Translations under genes and position numbers: made by a program
Origin: an uncultured Bacilli bacterium
Lineage (GTDB): Bacteria; Bacillota_I; Bacilli_A; RF39; UBA660
NCBI GenBank assembly: GCA_934086485.1
Contig: CAKOIF010000011.1
Span: 1 to 40,648, forward strand
Direction: 5' to 3'
Length of the DNA stretch: 40,648 nt
The notes under the pieces: model-generated
What the model was told of the DNA's origin: nothing
Databases searched by the model: none
The model's input: only the letters and a program-made list of their open reading frames with translations
Shown here: positions 9,393-18,557 of the stretch, piece after piece
How positions within the stretch are numbered: the first letter of the stretch is position 1
Layout of the letters: every line of letters begins with the position of its first letter

Positions 9393-10919
9393 CTAGTTAT
9401 TTTTTTTCAAAAATACTGTTTTGTAATTACCATTATTTGTAATTACATCCATAAATTCACTATAAGCATCAACATCAATTACTATATTACATTTACGAAA
9501 TTTAGTTATATATGAATCAAATAAATTATTAGGAATATTTATAACTAATGTTCCCTCTTTTACAAGTAAATCAAACAAATTATTAATAATTTGAGAAATT
9601 TCTCCAAAAGATATATCTGATTTAAATGCGTTTATTATTATTAAATCAAAATAAATATTTTTAGGTTTAAATTTAGTTAAATTCTCAGTATAAATTTGAT
9701 TAATTAGGCGATTTTCAACACTAACATCATTTATATCATTTAATAAGTAAATATTGTTATTTAAATACGAAAATTCTAAACTATTTGCTAAATTTGTATT
9801 CCCTATAAATAATATATCACGATTAGTAAATTTGAACTCTTTAAATAATTTTGAAATATTATTGAATATAAATGAATCTTTCTCTTCAAAATAGTTTTTA
9901 AATTCTATTTTTTTTGTATCTTTATGATTATTAGCATTTTCCAAACTAATTATTTTACATTTTAAATTATATATTTCTTTTTCTACCATGCTAAACTTAT
10001 AATTATATATATTTTCTAAGTATTCAAATTTTCTATCAATAAATCTTTTTAATATTTTATAAAATGGATATAAAATAATTTTTATTAGTTTTTTAATCTT
10101 TCTAATAAATACTCTAGATAACTTTGTTTTTTTCTTAGTGTATAAATTATATTGAATATCTTTTTCAGTAAGTCCTCTTTTTCTTAAATTTTTCTCAATT
10201 AAACTGACATCATAATCAGTATATTGTAATAATAATTTCCTCCAATCTTTTATTGGTTCCTTACCAACTTCACCATAAAAGGTTTTAACTTTTAGTAAAG
10301 GAAATTTAGCATTAATTATTGAGTTAGTTACATTATAATAAGGTTGATTTACATAATCTCCATAAGGTATATATGTATCAAAAGAAAAACCGGCTTTATT
10401 TAAAACATATGTAAGTTGATCTTCATACTTTTCGCAAACTTCACTTAAAGAAGATTGAGCTTCAACTTTACTAAAAAAATTAAATAATGCATCATTTTGT
10501 AAAACATTATTATTTAATACTACAAAATAACTTTGAATATGAATATGATACCATTTTGAGGCAGATAATCCCCAAAAATCACAATTTCTTTGCTCCATTT
10601 TTTTTAAAACGCTTTTTAAATCAAATATTGGTCCATAACACGAATCATTCGCCAATATTAATTGATCATATTCCCTTATTTTATCTTTTCCTATAATTTT
10701 TATTAATTCTTGCCATGAACCGAAATCATATTTTCTATGTCTTTTTGCAAAATATTTTTTACAATATGGTGATAATTTTTTCAATTCATTTGGTTGACAC
10801 TCAAAATCCCCGTAATAATAAACATCAGCTATTTCAGCCATTTTTTTTACATAATAAATAACATAATCATCAATTTCATTTTTACAATCATAACCTACAA
10901 ATAAACATAATCTTTTCAT
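9393..10919 (-). CDS. RgpF-like rhamnan synthesis protein with C-terminal methyltransferase-like domain
   Basis: Residues 1 to about 250 match the rhamnan synthesis F family: CLFVGYDCKNEI near the start, HRKYDFGSWQEL, then LANDSCYGPIFDL and FWGLSASKWYHIHIQSYF. A basic amphipathic stretch with a short hydrophobic patch and a likely coiled coil covers about 270-345. Residues about 360-508 have the alternating pattern of a Rossmann fold (LFIGNTNLANSLEF, then FDLIIINAF, then KEGTLVINIPNN) resembling a degenerate SAM methyltransferase without an obvious glycine-rich loop. RgpF-type enzymes act in rhamnose polymer synthesis, fitting the rml genes nearby. Its start overlaps the stop of the WsaF-like gene as ATGA. 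Confidence 0.8.
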   Translation of the reverse strand: MKRLCLFVGYDCKNEIDDYVIYYVKKMAEIADVYYYGDFECQPNELKKLSPYCKKYFAKRHRKYDFGSWQELIKIIGKDKIREYDQLILANDSCYGPIFDLKSVLKKMEQRNCDFWGLSASKWYHIHIQSYFVVLNNNVLQNDALFNFFSKVEAQSSLSEVCEKYEDQLTYVLNKAGFSFDTYIPYGDYVNQPYYNVTNSIINAKFPLLKVKTFYGEVGKEPIKDWRKLLLQYTDYDVSLIEKNLRKRGLTEKDIQYNLYTKKKTKLSRVFIRKIKKLIKIILYPFYKILKRFIDRKFEYLENIYNYKFSMVEKEIYNLKCKIISLENANNHKDTKKIEFKNYFEEKDSFIFNNISKLFKEFKFTNRDILFIGNTNLANSLEFSYLNNNIYLLNDINDVSVENRLINQIYTENLTKFKPKNIYFDLIIINAFKSDISFGEISQIINNLFDLLVKEGTLVINIPNNLFDSYITKFRKCNIVIDVDAYSEFMDVITNNGNYKTVFLKKNN

Positions 10920-12151
10920 TTTCTACTCTCGCGTTTCTTATATTCATCTAATATATATTTTTCAATTAATTTGCACATTTCATCTTCTGTTGGAAAAATT
11001 TTACAAAATTTCAAACTATTTTTTACTTGCTTTTCTCTATATTTTTTATCTTCATATAATTTCATAATACCTTCAGCAATTTTTTCTGGAGTAGTATCAA
11101 CTAACATTACATTATCTCTACTTTCATAACTCACAACACTATTATTAAAATCCAAGTCAACGACTGCACATCCACATGACATCATTTCATAAGGTACCAA
11201 GGATGGATTTGTTGTTGAAAAAGCAATTCCAATAATTGAACTTCTATATAAATCTGCTAAGTCATCAATTGTCGGTAGCAAGCCCATATTAGTAAATTCA
11301 AAAGGCACATTAACATAAGTATCGGGTTTATCACCATAAAATACCATTTCCAATTCAGGATACTTACTTTTAACAATTGATAAAGCTGAAACTCCCAAAT
11401 TATAACATCTTCTAGGCATACTTGGTTTTGCAAAAAATACAATTCGATTTCCTTTTCTATTTTTTTCATTAGTATAATAAACATCCGTATTTACTGGAAA
11501 TCTAAAATAATTTCCTTCTTTTATTCCAAAATTATTTTTTAGCATTTCTAATGGCCATGGTCCAGAGGTTATTGGATAAAGTCCCATTTTGTATGTATTA
11601 TGAGTTCTTAAATAGTTATCGCCCATAGGAAAAAAATATGATTCATAATCCTGAATAAAATAGCATGCCAATTTAACATTACTCAAATATCTTTGAACAA
11701 TATAAGCACTTTCAGAATGTGTTGCAAACAAAACATCACATGGTTGAATATTATTTACATTAAATACAATATTACATCCTAAATCAAAGAAATTGTTCTT
11801 TATTTTTTCTTGAGCTTCCTTACCAGTTTTTACATGATTTTTATCCCAATTACCCTCTGGGTCAACATAACAAGTAACATCATAACCTTTTGATGATAAA
11901 TATCTCACTATTCTATAAATATTTCTATGTCCACCTGATCCTATTATAGGTTGTGGTATAACAAAACTAATTTTTAATTTACTAGGCTCTATTATTTTAT
12001 CAACATAATAATCATCTACAACAAAGCCAGTAACTGGATCAATATTTACATTATCACATGATTTCTTATAAATATTTTTTACTTTTTGTTTTAATGATTC
12101 TGGCATCTTTTTATACACAAAACTATTTTTTATTAATTTTTTTACTTTCAT
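10916..12151 (-). CDS. WsaF-like rhamnosyltransferase family glycosyltransferase (GT4-like)
   Basis: The 411-residue protein is a GT-B glycosyltransferase. IIGSGGHRNIYRIVRYL is the glycine-rich N-terminal loop; VFFAKPSMPRRCYNLGV and PSLVPYEMMSCGCAVV give the C-terminal donor-binding half with its conserved Glu. This layout, and the preceding basic N-terminal segment, match the family of WsaF, a rhamnosyltransferase of Gram-positive S-layer glycan synthesis. The frame is open from a GTG at 12166, but the ATG at 12151 has GGAGG eight bases upstream and is the better start. It overlaps the 3' end of the SLH-like gene by 29 bp. Donor specificity is inferred from family and from the dTDP-rhamnose genes. 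Confidence 0.85.
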   Translation of the reverse strand: MKVKKLIKNSFVYKKMPESLKQKVKNIYKKSCDNVNIDPVTGFVVDDYYVDKIIEPSKLKISFVIPQPIIGSGGHRNIYRIVRYLSSKGYDVTCYVDPEGNWDKNHVKTGKEAQEKIKNNFFDLGCNIVFNVNNIQPCDVLFATHSESAYIVQRYLSNVKLACYFIQDYESYFFPMGDNYLRTHNTYKMGLYPITSGPWPLEMLKNNFGIKEGNYFRFPVNTDVYYTNEKNRKGNRIVFFAKPSMPRRCYNLGVSALSIVKSKYPELEMVFYGDKPDTYVNVPFEFTNMGLLPTIDDLADLYRSSIIGIAFSTTNPSLVPYEMMSCGCAVVDLDFNNSVVSYESRDNVMLVDTTPEKIAEGIMKLYEDKKYREKQVKNSLKFCKIFPTEDEMCKLIEKYILDEYKKRESRK

Positions 12152-12839
12152 TTTTTGTACCTCCACTATTGATTTTTTTCTCTAAAAGTAATAATCTTTT
12201 TTCTGTTTTCTTTTTATAATTGTTAAAAATAATTATAGTATTTTCACCATTAGCAAGACTTTCATCTTCGTTATATCCACGATATTTACCAACATTATTT
12301 TTCACGTTTGAAGGACCATTATATTGAATAATTGATTTACTAATAGTTGTGTTTGTTTTTACATTCCTTATTCTAGAAATATATACATCTAATTCTTCAT
12401 ATCCTATTTTATTTAAAAGATTCTTTAATTCACTTTTATTTAATAGTCCATATTCTAATGCAGTAATAACATATGGAATGTTTCTAGGCGATGGATCAGG
12501 TAAATAGTTTGGACATCCTTCTTGTGTAACATATGGTTTTACATATTCAATTAAATTTTTGTCGTATTGAACAGTATTCCACCCCATATATCTAACCAAA
12601 GTTACAATAGCAACCTCTAATGTCATTTCTTTATCATAATTAGTAGTATCATTCTTACCATCATAATCTCCAGCAAATATCCCATATGCTAGTCCATATA
12701 AACTTTCTGGTTTATCATTATGGCTAATATTTAATTTTTCTGCAATATATAACGCAGCATCTGCTCTAGTAATTGTTTTACTAAAAACGGGTGTTGAAAT
12801 CAAAATAAAAAATAATAATAATGTTAACTTTTTTTTCAC
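12123..12839 (-). CDS. Secreted SLH-like protein of the glycan locus
   Basis: A signal peptide (MKKKLTLLLFFILISTPVFS, cleavage probably after the final Ser) leads into a region resembling an S-layer homology repeat: ITRADAALYIAEKLNI, then GIFAGDYDGKND and MTLEVAIVTLVRYMGW. The last 90 residues are polar and Lys-rich. The protein would be exported and could bind wall polysaccharide, as SLH domains do. The GTG at 12839 has GTGAGG six bases upstream and gives a standard signal peptide; an upstream GTG at 12851 adds four residues but lies inside that ribosome binding site. It is first in the unit coding the transferases, so it may bind the glycan they make. The match to SLH is partial. Confidence 0.65.
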   Translation of the reverse strand: MKKKLTLLLFFILISTPVFSKTITRADAALYIAEKLNISHNDKPESLYGLAYGIFAGDYDGKNDTTNYDKEMTLEVAIVTLVRYMGWNTVQYDKNLIEYVKPYVTQEGCPNYLPDPSPRNIPYVITALEYGLLNKSELKNLLNKIGYEELDVYISRIRNVKTNTTISKSIIQYNGPSNVKNNVGKYRGYNEDESLANGENTIIIFNNYKKKTEKRLLLLEKKINSGGTKNESKKINKK

Positions 12840-12871
12840 ATAAAACCTCACTTTTAATTAAATACACACTA

Positions 12872-12880
12872 ATTTTATCA
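12872..12880 (-). promoter_or_regulatory. Candidate extended -10 promoter of the transferase unit
   Basis: TGATAAAAT lies about 33 bases upstream of the SLH-like gene start and immediately downstream of the gmhA terminator. No convincing -35 was found. Confidence 0.35.
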
Positions 12881-12891
12881 TAGATAAAAAG

Positions 12892-12927
12892 AAAAAGCAC
12901 TAATTATATGCTTATTATGTGCTTTTT
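12892..12927. terminator. Bidirectional terminator after gmhA
   Basis: A 9-bp stem (AAAAAGCAC / GTGCTTTTT) closes a loop of 18 bases with A and T tracts on either side. It lies ten bases past the gmhA stop and separates the heptose unit from the transferase unit. Confidence 0.75.
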
Positions 12928-12936
12928 TATTATATT

Positions 12937-13545
12937 TTAATGTGTATCTGCTATATTATTTCCTGTAATTTCATTTTTTGTTAAATAATTATAGAAAATC
13001 TTCATCATCATATGATCAAAAGTCATATGGATATCCTCATCAATTTGCATATCGCATTCATCAACATGCATTTTATAATCAGCAAGTTCTTTTAATTTAC
13101 CACCTTTATAACCAGTAATTCCAACAACTTTTGCTCCACATTCTTTTGCATATTCTGCTGCATTAACAACATTTTTTGAATTTCCAGAGCCACTAATTCC
13201 AACAAATAAATCATTTGATGTTATTTTACCTCTTAAAGGGAATCTAAATACTTCTTCATAACCAATATCATTTGCAACAGCCATCATTGTTGATACATTA
13301 TCATTTAAACAATAAAAATTGAATTTTTTTTCAGTATACTCACTGATACCTTTATTAAAATCATTTTGCATGTGTGATGCTGTTGATGCACTTCCACCAT
13401 TTCCGCATACATAAATTGTTCCACCATTATTATATGTATCAAGAATCGCATTCATTGATTCATTTAATTCATCTAAATTAAGATTTTTAATAATGTTTAT
13501 TTCCCTTTCATAATATTCACTAATTGCTTTTTTAAAATCTACCAT
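12937..13545 (-). CDS. gmhA: Sedoheptulose-7-phosphate isomerase (SIS domain)
   Basis: GmhA converts sedoheptulose 7-phosphate to D-glycero-D-manno-heptose 7-phosphate, the first step of ADP- or GDP-heptose synthesis. The 202-residue protein has the SIS sugar-phosphate loop VCGNGGSASTASH at 46-58, the second loop GISGSGNSKNV, and the C-terminal acidic/His pattern with ECDMQIDEDIHMTFDH that carries metal and catalytic residues in this family. It starts one base after the stop (TGA) of the HddC-GmhB gene, and HddA is coded upstream in the same unit, so all steps to GDP-D,D-heptose are present together. Start ATG is preceded by GAGGT. Confidence 0.93.
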   Translation of the reverse strand: MVDFKKAISEYYEREINIIKNLNLDELNESMNAILDTYNNGGTIYVCGNGGSASTASHMQNDFNKGISEYTEKKFNFYCLNDNVSTMMAVANDIGYEEVFRFPLRGKITSNDLFVGISGSGNSKNVVNAAEYAKECGAKVVGITGYKGGKLKELADYKMHVDECDMQIDEDIHMTFDHMMMKIFYNYLTKNEITGNNIADTH

Positions 13546-13546
13546 T

Positions 13547-14863
13547 TCATCTACCTCTTTTCTTTGATTTTAAAATTATATCAACTGCCTGCATTAAATC
13601 TTCAGCAACATAAGTTGGATCAACTTTATATTTACCATCAAGACCTGCCTGGCCAGTTTCCACTAAAATACTTTCCATACTAGCATTTTCGGCCATTTTA
13701 ATATCCAATGTTGTATCACCAATCATAATTGAATTACTTAAATCTATGTTATGTTCCAATGCTGCTCTTTTTACTAAACCAATATTAGGCTTTCTACAAT
13801 CACATTTAATTTTTAACTCTGGTATTTCACCTTCAAAACCTTTGTCTGGATGATGTGGACAATAATAAATATCATCTAAATATGCACCACCCATTCCAAG
13901 AAGAGTTTCCATTTTTTTATGAATCATATCAAGTTTTTCAACACTTACTTCCCCTCTTGCAACAACTGGTTGATTTGTAATAACAATTGCTAAATAACCA
14001 GAATCATTTATTTTCTTTATTGCTTCGCTAACTCCAGGAAGTAATTTGAAATCTTTGGTATCTCTTAGAAAACCTACATATTCATTTATTGTACCATCCC
14101 TATCTAAAAATATTGCTTTTTGTTTTTTTGAAAGATTTTTTTCGGAACATATTCCATTATTATAATCTTCTTGAACTTTAGCATATCTTTCTACAGTTCC
14201 CATATCTTTTGCATATTCGCTAGATTTATAAGAGAGTACTCTTCCTTCTTTTATCAAAGGATCTACAATATCTTTTTCATAACTATATTTTTTTAATTCT
14301 TTAATATAATCAAATACTCTAGGTGAAAAAATCATAATACCAGCATTTACTAAATTTTTATAATAATACTTTGTTCTATCATTTGTTTTATGATCAAATG
14401 AAGTTACAACATTATCTTTTTCAACAACTAAATCACTATCATATGGATGTCCATTTGGATGAGTAAGAAGTGTAACATCAGCATTATTTTCTCTATGAAA
14501 ATTAAACATTTTTTGAAAATCAATATCAATAAATACATCACATAGTAGAAAAACAAAATCATCTTTAATTTTATCTTTCAAATAATATAATGAACCAGCA
14601 GTTCCAAGAGGAACTAAAGGATTTTCCTCAATATAAGTAATATTTACGCCAAACTCTTTTCCATCTTTAAAATAATTTTTTATCACTTCTCCAAGATGAC
14701 CAATAATAATTGTAATATCTTTTATATTGGATTTTTTCAAATTCATTATTTGATGATACAAAATAGGATAGCCGGAAACCTCTAACATAGGTTTTGGTAT
14801 CGTATCACCAGTTATGGAAGATACTCTTGTACCTTTGCCACCCGCCTGAATTACTGCTTGCAT
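13547..14863 (-). CDS. Bifunctional heptose-1-phosphate nucleotidyltransferase / heptose bisphosphate phosphatase (HddC-GmhB fusion)
   Basis: Residues 1 to about 235 are a sugar-phosphate nucleotidyltransferase with QAGGKGTRVSSITGDTIPKP at 6-25, the GTA loop (PLGTAGSL) and CDVFIDIDF, like HddC, which makes GDP-D-glycero-alpha-D-manno-heptose. Residues about 248-438 are a HAD phosphatase like GmhB: FLDRDGTINEY from 252, TNQPVVARG, the Cys/His zinc loop beginning CPHHPDKG at 335 and ending CDCRKP, and IGDTTLDI. GmhB removes the 7-phosphate of heptose 1,7-bisphosphate, the step just before nucleotide transfer, so the fusion links consecutive reactions. It overlaps the acyltransferase gene by 13 bp. 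GTP as the nucleotide is inferred from the HddA neighbour. Confidence 0.92.
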   Translation of the reverse strand: MQAVIQAGGKGTRVSSITGDTIPKPMLEVSGYPILYHQIMNLKKSNIKDITIIIGHLGEVIKNYFKDGKEFGVNITYIEENPLVPLGTAGSLYYLKDKIKDDFVFLLCDVFIDIDFQKMFNFHRENNADVTLLTHPNGHPYDSDLVVEKDNVVTSFDHKTNDRTKYYYKNLVNAGIMIFSPRVFDYIKELKKYSYEKDIVDPLIKEGRVLSYKSSEYAKDMGTVERYAKVQEDYNNGICSEKNLSKKQKAIFLDRDGTINEYVGFLRDTKDFKLLPGVSEAIKKINDSGYLAIVITNQPVVARGEVSVEKLDMIHKKMETLLGMGGAYLDDIYYCPHHPDKGFEGEIPELKIKCDCRKPNIGLVKRAALEHNIDLSNSIMIGDTTLDIKMAENASMESILVETGQAGLDGKYKVDPTYVAEDLMQAVDIILKSKKRGR

Positions 14864-15849
14864 TTTAAACTCCTTTTCCTTACCCCTAACAATAGTATAC
14901 CAATTGCTAAAGTAAATAACAAGACTGCAAAACTAAATTTTAAATAATGCATACCTTGAAAAAACTCTGATTTAATATTTTTATAATCATTTAAATACAA
15001 AAATAAATATATAATTAAAAAATGAAAATAATAAACAAATGTAGATAAATCTCTAAATATTCTAGTATCAAACTTCAAATCAATTGAAATATTATTTATA
15101 ATTAAAAATAAAGTGGGTATTAAGACTATATGAGAAAAATAAAAATCATGTTCTATAACTAAATCTATATGTGATTTTACTATACAAACTTCTAATACTA
15201 AAAAAATAAATGAAATAATTAGTGCAACAATTTGCCTTTGTGTATTTTTAGTATTTTTTAAATATTTACCCATATAATAACCTATTGATGTAAATAAAAA
15301 TCCTACAAATAAAATGTTTCTATTACTTATAAATATTTTTGAAAGTAGTGAACTTAATTGGGGATAATGTAAAATTAAAATCCAATTGTATGTTGTAAAT
15401 GATAATCCAATAATATATAATATCAGGCTTATTAATATACTTGAAATTAATACTTTTTTTGATTTGATTTTTTTTAATATTACCAAAGCTAAAAATAAAG
15501 TACCACTATACCACATAATATTTTGTGGACATCCAAATATAAATCTAATAAACTCACTTTTTATAAATGAAAAATTATAATTAAAAAGATATTTAATAAT
15601 TAATGTATATATTGGCGATAAAATAATATAAGGAACCATTAACTTCTTAAAATATTTTTTTGACTTATTTTCATTTTTAGAAAAATAATAACCTGAACAC
15701 ACAAAGAAAAAAGGAACAGCTATTCTAAAAACTATATCCTTTATAAAAATCCCATAACTAACATAACTTACTAGTCCTGTATGTATGAAAACAACAAAAA
15801 AGGAAAGTAATAGTTTAAAAATATCTAATAAACAGTTCCTTGGTTTCAT
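14851..15849 (-). CDS. Acyltransferase 3 family membrane protein
   Basis: This 332-residue protein has about ten transmembrane segments and the family's N-terminal signature: LDIFKLLLSFFVVFIHTG, with the conserved His at about 23, then FRIAVPFFFVCSGYYF. Acyltransferase-3 proteins move acyl groups, commonly acetyl, onto surface sugars across the membrane. Placed inside the heptose unit, it probably O-acylates the glycan. The membrane-anchored deacetylase at 1719-3020 might act in the opposite sense, though it prefers N-acetyl groups in most relatives. Its start shares one base with the stop of the SDR gene (TAATG), and its end overlaps the next gene. Confidence 0.88.
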   Translation of the reverse strand: MKPRNCLLDIFKLLLSFFVVFIHTGLVSYVSYGIFIKDIVFRIAVPFFFVCSGYYFSKNENKSKKYFKKLMVPYIILSPIYTLIIKYLFNYNFSFIKSEFIRFIFGCPQNIMWYSGTLFLALVILKKIKSKKVLISSILISLILYIIGLSFTTYNWILILHYPQLSSLLSKIFISNRNILFVGFLFTSIGYYMGKYLKNTKNTQRQIVALIISFIFLVLEVCIVKSHIDLVIEHDFYFSHIVLIPTLFLIINNISIDLKFDTRIFRDLSTFVYYFHFLIIYLFLYLNDYKNIKSEFFQGMHYLKFSFAVLLFTLAIGILLLGVRKRSLKCKQ

Positions 15850-16796
15850 TATAAATGTTCCTTAATGTATTTTGCAGTTTCTCTTACAGATTCATCTGAA
15901 GTATGATGTGCTGTCCAACCAGCATTATGAATCTTTGTTAAATCATATTGAAATTTTGGAACATCACCTTTCCAGCCAACATTTCCTCCAGTATATTTAT
16001 AATCTACATTTTCATAACCTAATTCTTCGCAAACAATATCTGCAATTCTTGTTACACTTGTAGCACTTTCTACACCTGCATTATATATTTCAATACCTTT
16101 TTGCATTTCTTTTTCTTGAGTAAATGATACGATTGCATCTACTAAATCAAGTACATATAAATATGGTTTAGTTTGAGTTCCATCTCCCAAAATTTCTAAT
16201 TCGTTTGGATTATTATGTAATTTCTTAACAAAATCAAATATTACTCCATGTGTTAAATTAGGTCCAATTACATTTGGAAATCTAAATATAACTGTTGAAA
16301 AATCATTCATATAACTATAAGATGAAATAAATCCCTCACTAGCATATTTTGCACCACCATAATATGAAATTGGATGTAAATCTCCAGCATCCTCTGCAAG
16401 AAGTTCAGTTTTTTCTCCATAAATAGCTGAAGTTGAAGCAAAAAATAATTTTTTAATACCAGTTCTTCTCATATATTCAAGTACTGAATATGTAGTCATA
16501 AAAGTATCATTATAATCTACGCTTGGATTTTTTCCACCTTTTTGAATATCGGAATTAGCGGCTAAATGATAAACCATATCAAATTTTTCGTCAGCTAAAG
16601 CACTACAGAAATTTTCTGTTTCCTCAATATTTAATTTATAAAATTTATAACTAGAATTAGATAAGAAACAATCTACATTTTCTTGTTTTCCTAAAGTGAA
16701 GTTATCAACACAAACAACCTCATTTCCCATTTCTAATAATTTTCTTACTAAGTGAGTTCCTATAAACCCAGCTCCACCTGTTACTAATATTCTCAT
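15849..16796 (-). CDS. NAD-dependent epimerase/dehydratase (extended SDR), nucleotide-sugar modifying
   Basis: The 315-residue protein opens with the NAD-binding loop TGGAGFIGTHLVRKL and VVCVDNF. It carries STSAIYGE and YYGGAKYASE, the SDR catalytic Ser/Thr and the Tyr-xxx-Lys pair, and RFPNVIGPN in the substrate domain. It is of the UDP-glucose 4-epimerase-like type, but its position between hddA and the HddC-GmhB gene suggests that it acts on GDP-heptose or another sugar of this glycan, perhaps as a 4-epimerase or 4,6-dehydratase. Specificity cannot be read from the sequence. Its start follows AGGAGG. Confidence 0.85.
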   Translation of the reverse strand: MRILVTGGAGFIGTHLVRKLLEMGNEVVCVDNFTLGKQENVDCFLSNSSYKFYKLNIEETENFCSALADEKFDMVYHLAANSDIQKGGKNPSVDYNDTFMTTYSVLEYMRRTGIKKLFFASTSAIYGEKTELLAEDAGDLHPISYYGGAKYASEGFISSYSYMNDFSTVIFRFPNVIGPNLTHGVIFDFVKKLHNNPNELEILGDGTQTKPYLYVLDLVDAIVSFTQEKEMQKGIEIYNAGVESATSVTRIADIVCEELGYENVDYKYTGGNVGWKGDVPKFQYDLTKIHNAGWTAHHTSDESVRETAKYIKEHL

Positions 16797-16806
16797 AAAA
16801 ATCCTC

Positions 16807-17784
16807 CTAACTTACAAATATAACAGTTGTACCTTGATGGTCAAATTTAAATTCCATTTCAGGTAAATCTGACATTTTCTTTCTAAATTTTTCTTGTTTT
16901 TCCTCTGGAACATAGAATAAGAAGAAACCACTACCACCAGCACCTAAAAGTTTTCCACCAGTGGCTCCAGCTTTGATAGCTCTTTCATACCATTCATCAA
17001 ATTGTGGATTACTTATTCCGCTTGCAAGCGTTCTTTTTATTTTCCAGTTTTCATCTAATATTTTTCCAACAGCATCAATGTTATTATGTTCTAACTCATA
17101 TTTTAAATCATAAGTCATTTCCATTATCTTCTTTTGACCTTCTTCTTTGTCTTTTGCAGTAACAATATTTTTTGATTGTTCCTCTAATATTGAAGAAGCC
17201 TTATGTTCTCCACCAACATATAACATTATTAGATTTTTTTCTAATTGTTTAAATGCTTCATGATTCATTAATACTGGTTCAACATCTACAGAACCATCTT
17301 TATTAAATTTATAAAAATTTAGTCCACCAAATGCCGCTGCATATTGATCTTGTTTTCCATTTGTTGTATGAACAATATTATTCTCCATATCACACGCTGC
17401 TGCTGCAACTTCTGCCTTTGAAATGTACTCTCTTTTATAGCATTTTAAATTTTCTATAAGTCCTACAGTAAATGAACTAGATGAGCCAAGCCCTGTTCCT
17501 TGTGGTACATCCGCAATTGAGGTAATTTCTAATCCCTCAAGACCTTCTTTTTTTAAACATTCCCTAAAAATATTGTGCTCAATATCATCAATATTATGGA
17601 CTGTTTCCGTCTTTGAATATTTTAAAACAGTTGTTTTTTTATCAAATGACGGATGGGATGTAATGTACATGTATTTATTAATTGTTGTACTTAAAACACA
17701 TCCTCCATGTTTTTCATAAAATGACTTAATGTCGCTTCCTCCACCACAAAAACTTACTCTAAATGGTGTTCTTGTTATAATCAT
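16807..17784 (-). CDS. hddA: D-glycero-alpha-D-manno-heptose-7-phosphate kinase (GHMP kinase)
   Basis: HddA phosphorylates D-glycero-D-manno-heptose 7-phosphate at C1 in the GDP-heptose route. The 325-residue protein has the GHMP start RTPFRVSFCGGGSDI, the ATP loop PQGTGLGSSSSF at 94-105, and a C-terminal GGKLLGAGGSGFFLF motif. The GDP route is indicated because a separate GHMP kinase is used, whereas the ADP route uses the bifunctional HldE. The frame is open from a GTG at 17814, but the ATG at 17784 follows GGAGGAGG and removes an overlap with the ABC ATPase gene. The other pathway genes are the next ones in the unit. Confidence 0.9.
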   Translation of the reverse strand: MIITRTPFRVSFCGGGSDIKSFYEKHGGCVLSTTINKYMYITSHPSFDKKTTVLKYSKTETVHNIDDIEHNIFRECLKKEGLEGLEITSIADVPQGTGLGSSSSFTVGLIENLKCYKREYISKAEVAAAACDMENNIVHTTNGKQDQYAAAFGGLNFYKFNKDGSVDVEPVLMNHEAFKQLEKNLIMLYVGGEHKASSILEEQSKNIVTAKDKEEGQKKIMEMTYDLKYELEHNNIDAVGKILDENWKIKRTLASGISNPQFDEWYERAIKAGATGGKLLGAGGSGFFLFYVPEEKQEKFRKKMSDLPEMEFKFDHQGTTVIFVS

Positions 17785-17803
17785 ATTTTTCCTCCTCCAA
17801 TAA

Positions 17804-18547
17804 TTATTTATCACTTTTTAATTGCTTTTTAAAATAAGCATCGCAAACTTTTTTGGTCTTCCCCATCATTACTATTTTTCCGTGTTCAAGCCAAATAACT
17901 TTATTACAGATATCTCGAATCGAATCCATAGAATGAGATACATAAAGAACTGTTGTTCCGCCATTTATCATGGACATCATTTTATTTTTACTTTTTTCTT
18001 GGAATTTTATATCGCCAACAGATAATATTTCATCCACTATTAATATCTCTGGATCTACTATAGTGGAAATTGAAAATGCAAGTTTTGCTACCATTCCAGA
18101 AGAAAAATTTTTAACAGGAACATCTAAAAATTCTTTTAATTCAGAAAACTCAACGATTTCATCAAATTTACTTAATAAGAATTCTTTACTATATCCTAAA
18201 ATTGCTCCGTTTAAAAATATATTCTCTCTTGCCGTTAATTCTCCATCAAATCCAGCACCGAGTTCAATCATTGGAGATATTGCACCATTTACTGTAACGG
18301 TTCCTTCAGTGGGTTTCATAACACCACTTACAACTTTTAAAAGTGTTGATTTTCCAGCTCCGTTTGAACCTATAAGTCCTACGACATCACCTTTTTCTAC
18401 ATGAAATGTTACATCTTTTAATGCCCAAAAATCACTTTTCTTTATTCTTTTACTTTTATCAAACATTCTAATAAATACCATTTTAAGAGAATTGTCTTTT
18501 TCAACACCTAAGTTAAAACGCATTCCTATATTTTTTAAATCTATCAT
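17804..18547 (-). CDS. Polysaccharide ABC exporter ATP-binding protein (Wzt/TagH-like, short form)
   Basis: The ATPase of a polysaccharide or teichoic acid exporter. From the ATG at 18547 the protein has 247 residues with Walker A GSNGAGKST at 60-68, signature FSSGM at 148-152 and Walker B ILIVDE at 168-173. A region before Walker A (about 18-40) is longer than in ordinary ABC ATPases, as in Wzt and TagH. It lacks the C-terminal carbohydrate-binding domain that some Wzt proteins use to recognise a chain-end cap, so export is probably not cap-dependent. AGGAGG precedes the ATG; the open frame extends to 18601 but that would overlap the permease gene. Confidence 0.93.
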   Translation of the reverse strand: MIDLKNIGMRFNLGVEKDNSLKMVFIRMFDKSKRIKKSDFWALKDVTFHVEKGDVVGLIGSNGAGKSTLLKVVSGVMKPTEGTVTVNGAISPMIELGAGFDGELTARENIFLNGAILGYSKEFLLSKFDEIVEFSELKEFLDVPVKNFSSGMVAKLAFSISTIVDPEILIVDEILSVGDIKFQEKSKNKMMSMINGGTTVLYVSHSMDSIRDICNKVIWLEHGKIVMMGKTKKVCDAYFKKQLKSDK

Positions 18548-18557
18548 GTAAATCCTC

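Noticed and set aside
11257..11484. 75-codon minus-strand frame inside the WsaF-like gene
   Set aside because: It overlaps a well-supported gene in another frame and shows no ribosome binding site.
8453..13549. Mycoplasma-type code with TGA as Trp
   Set aside because: TGA closes normal genes at 8453, 10916 and 13547, and Trp is coded by TGG.
17970..18404. 144-codon plus-strand frame
   Set aside because: It is antisense to the ABC ATPase gene, whose motifs are complete, and has no recognisable product.
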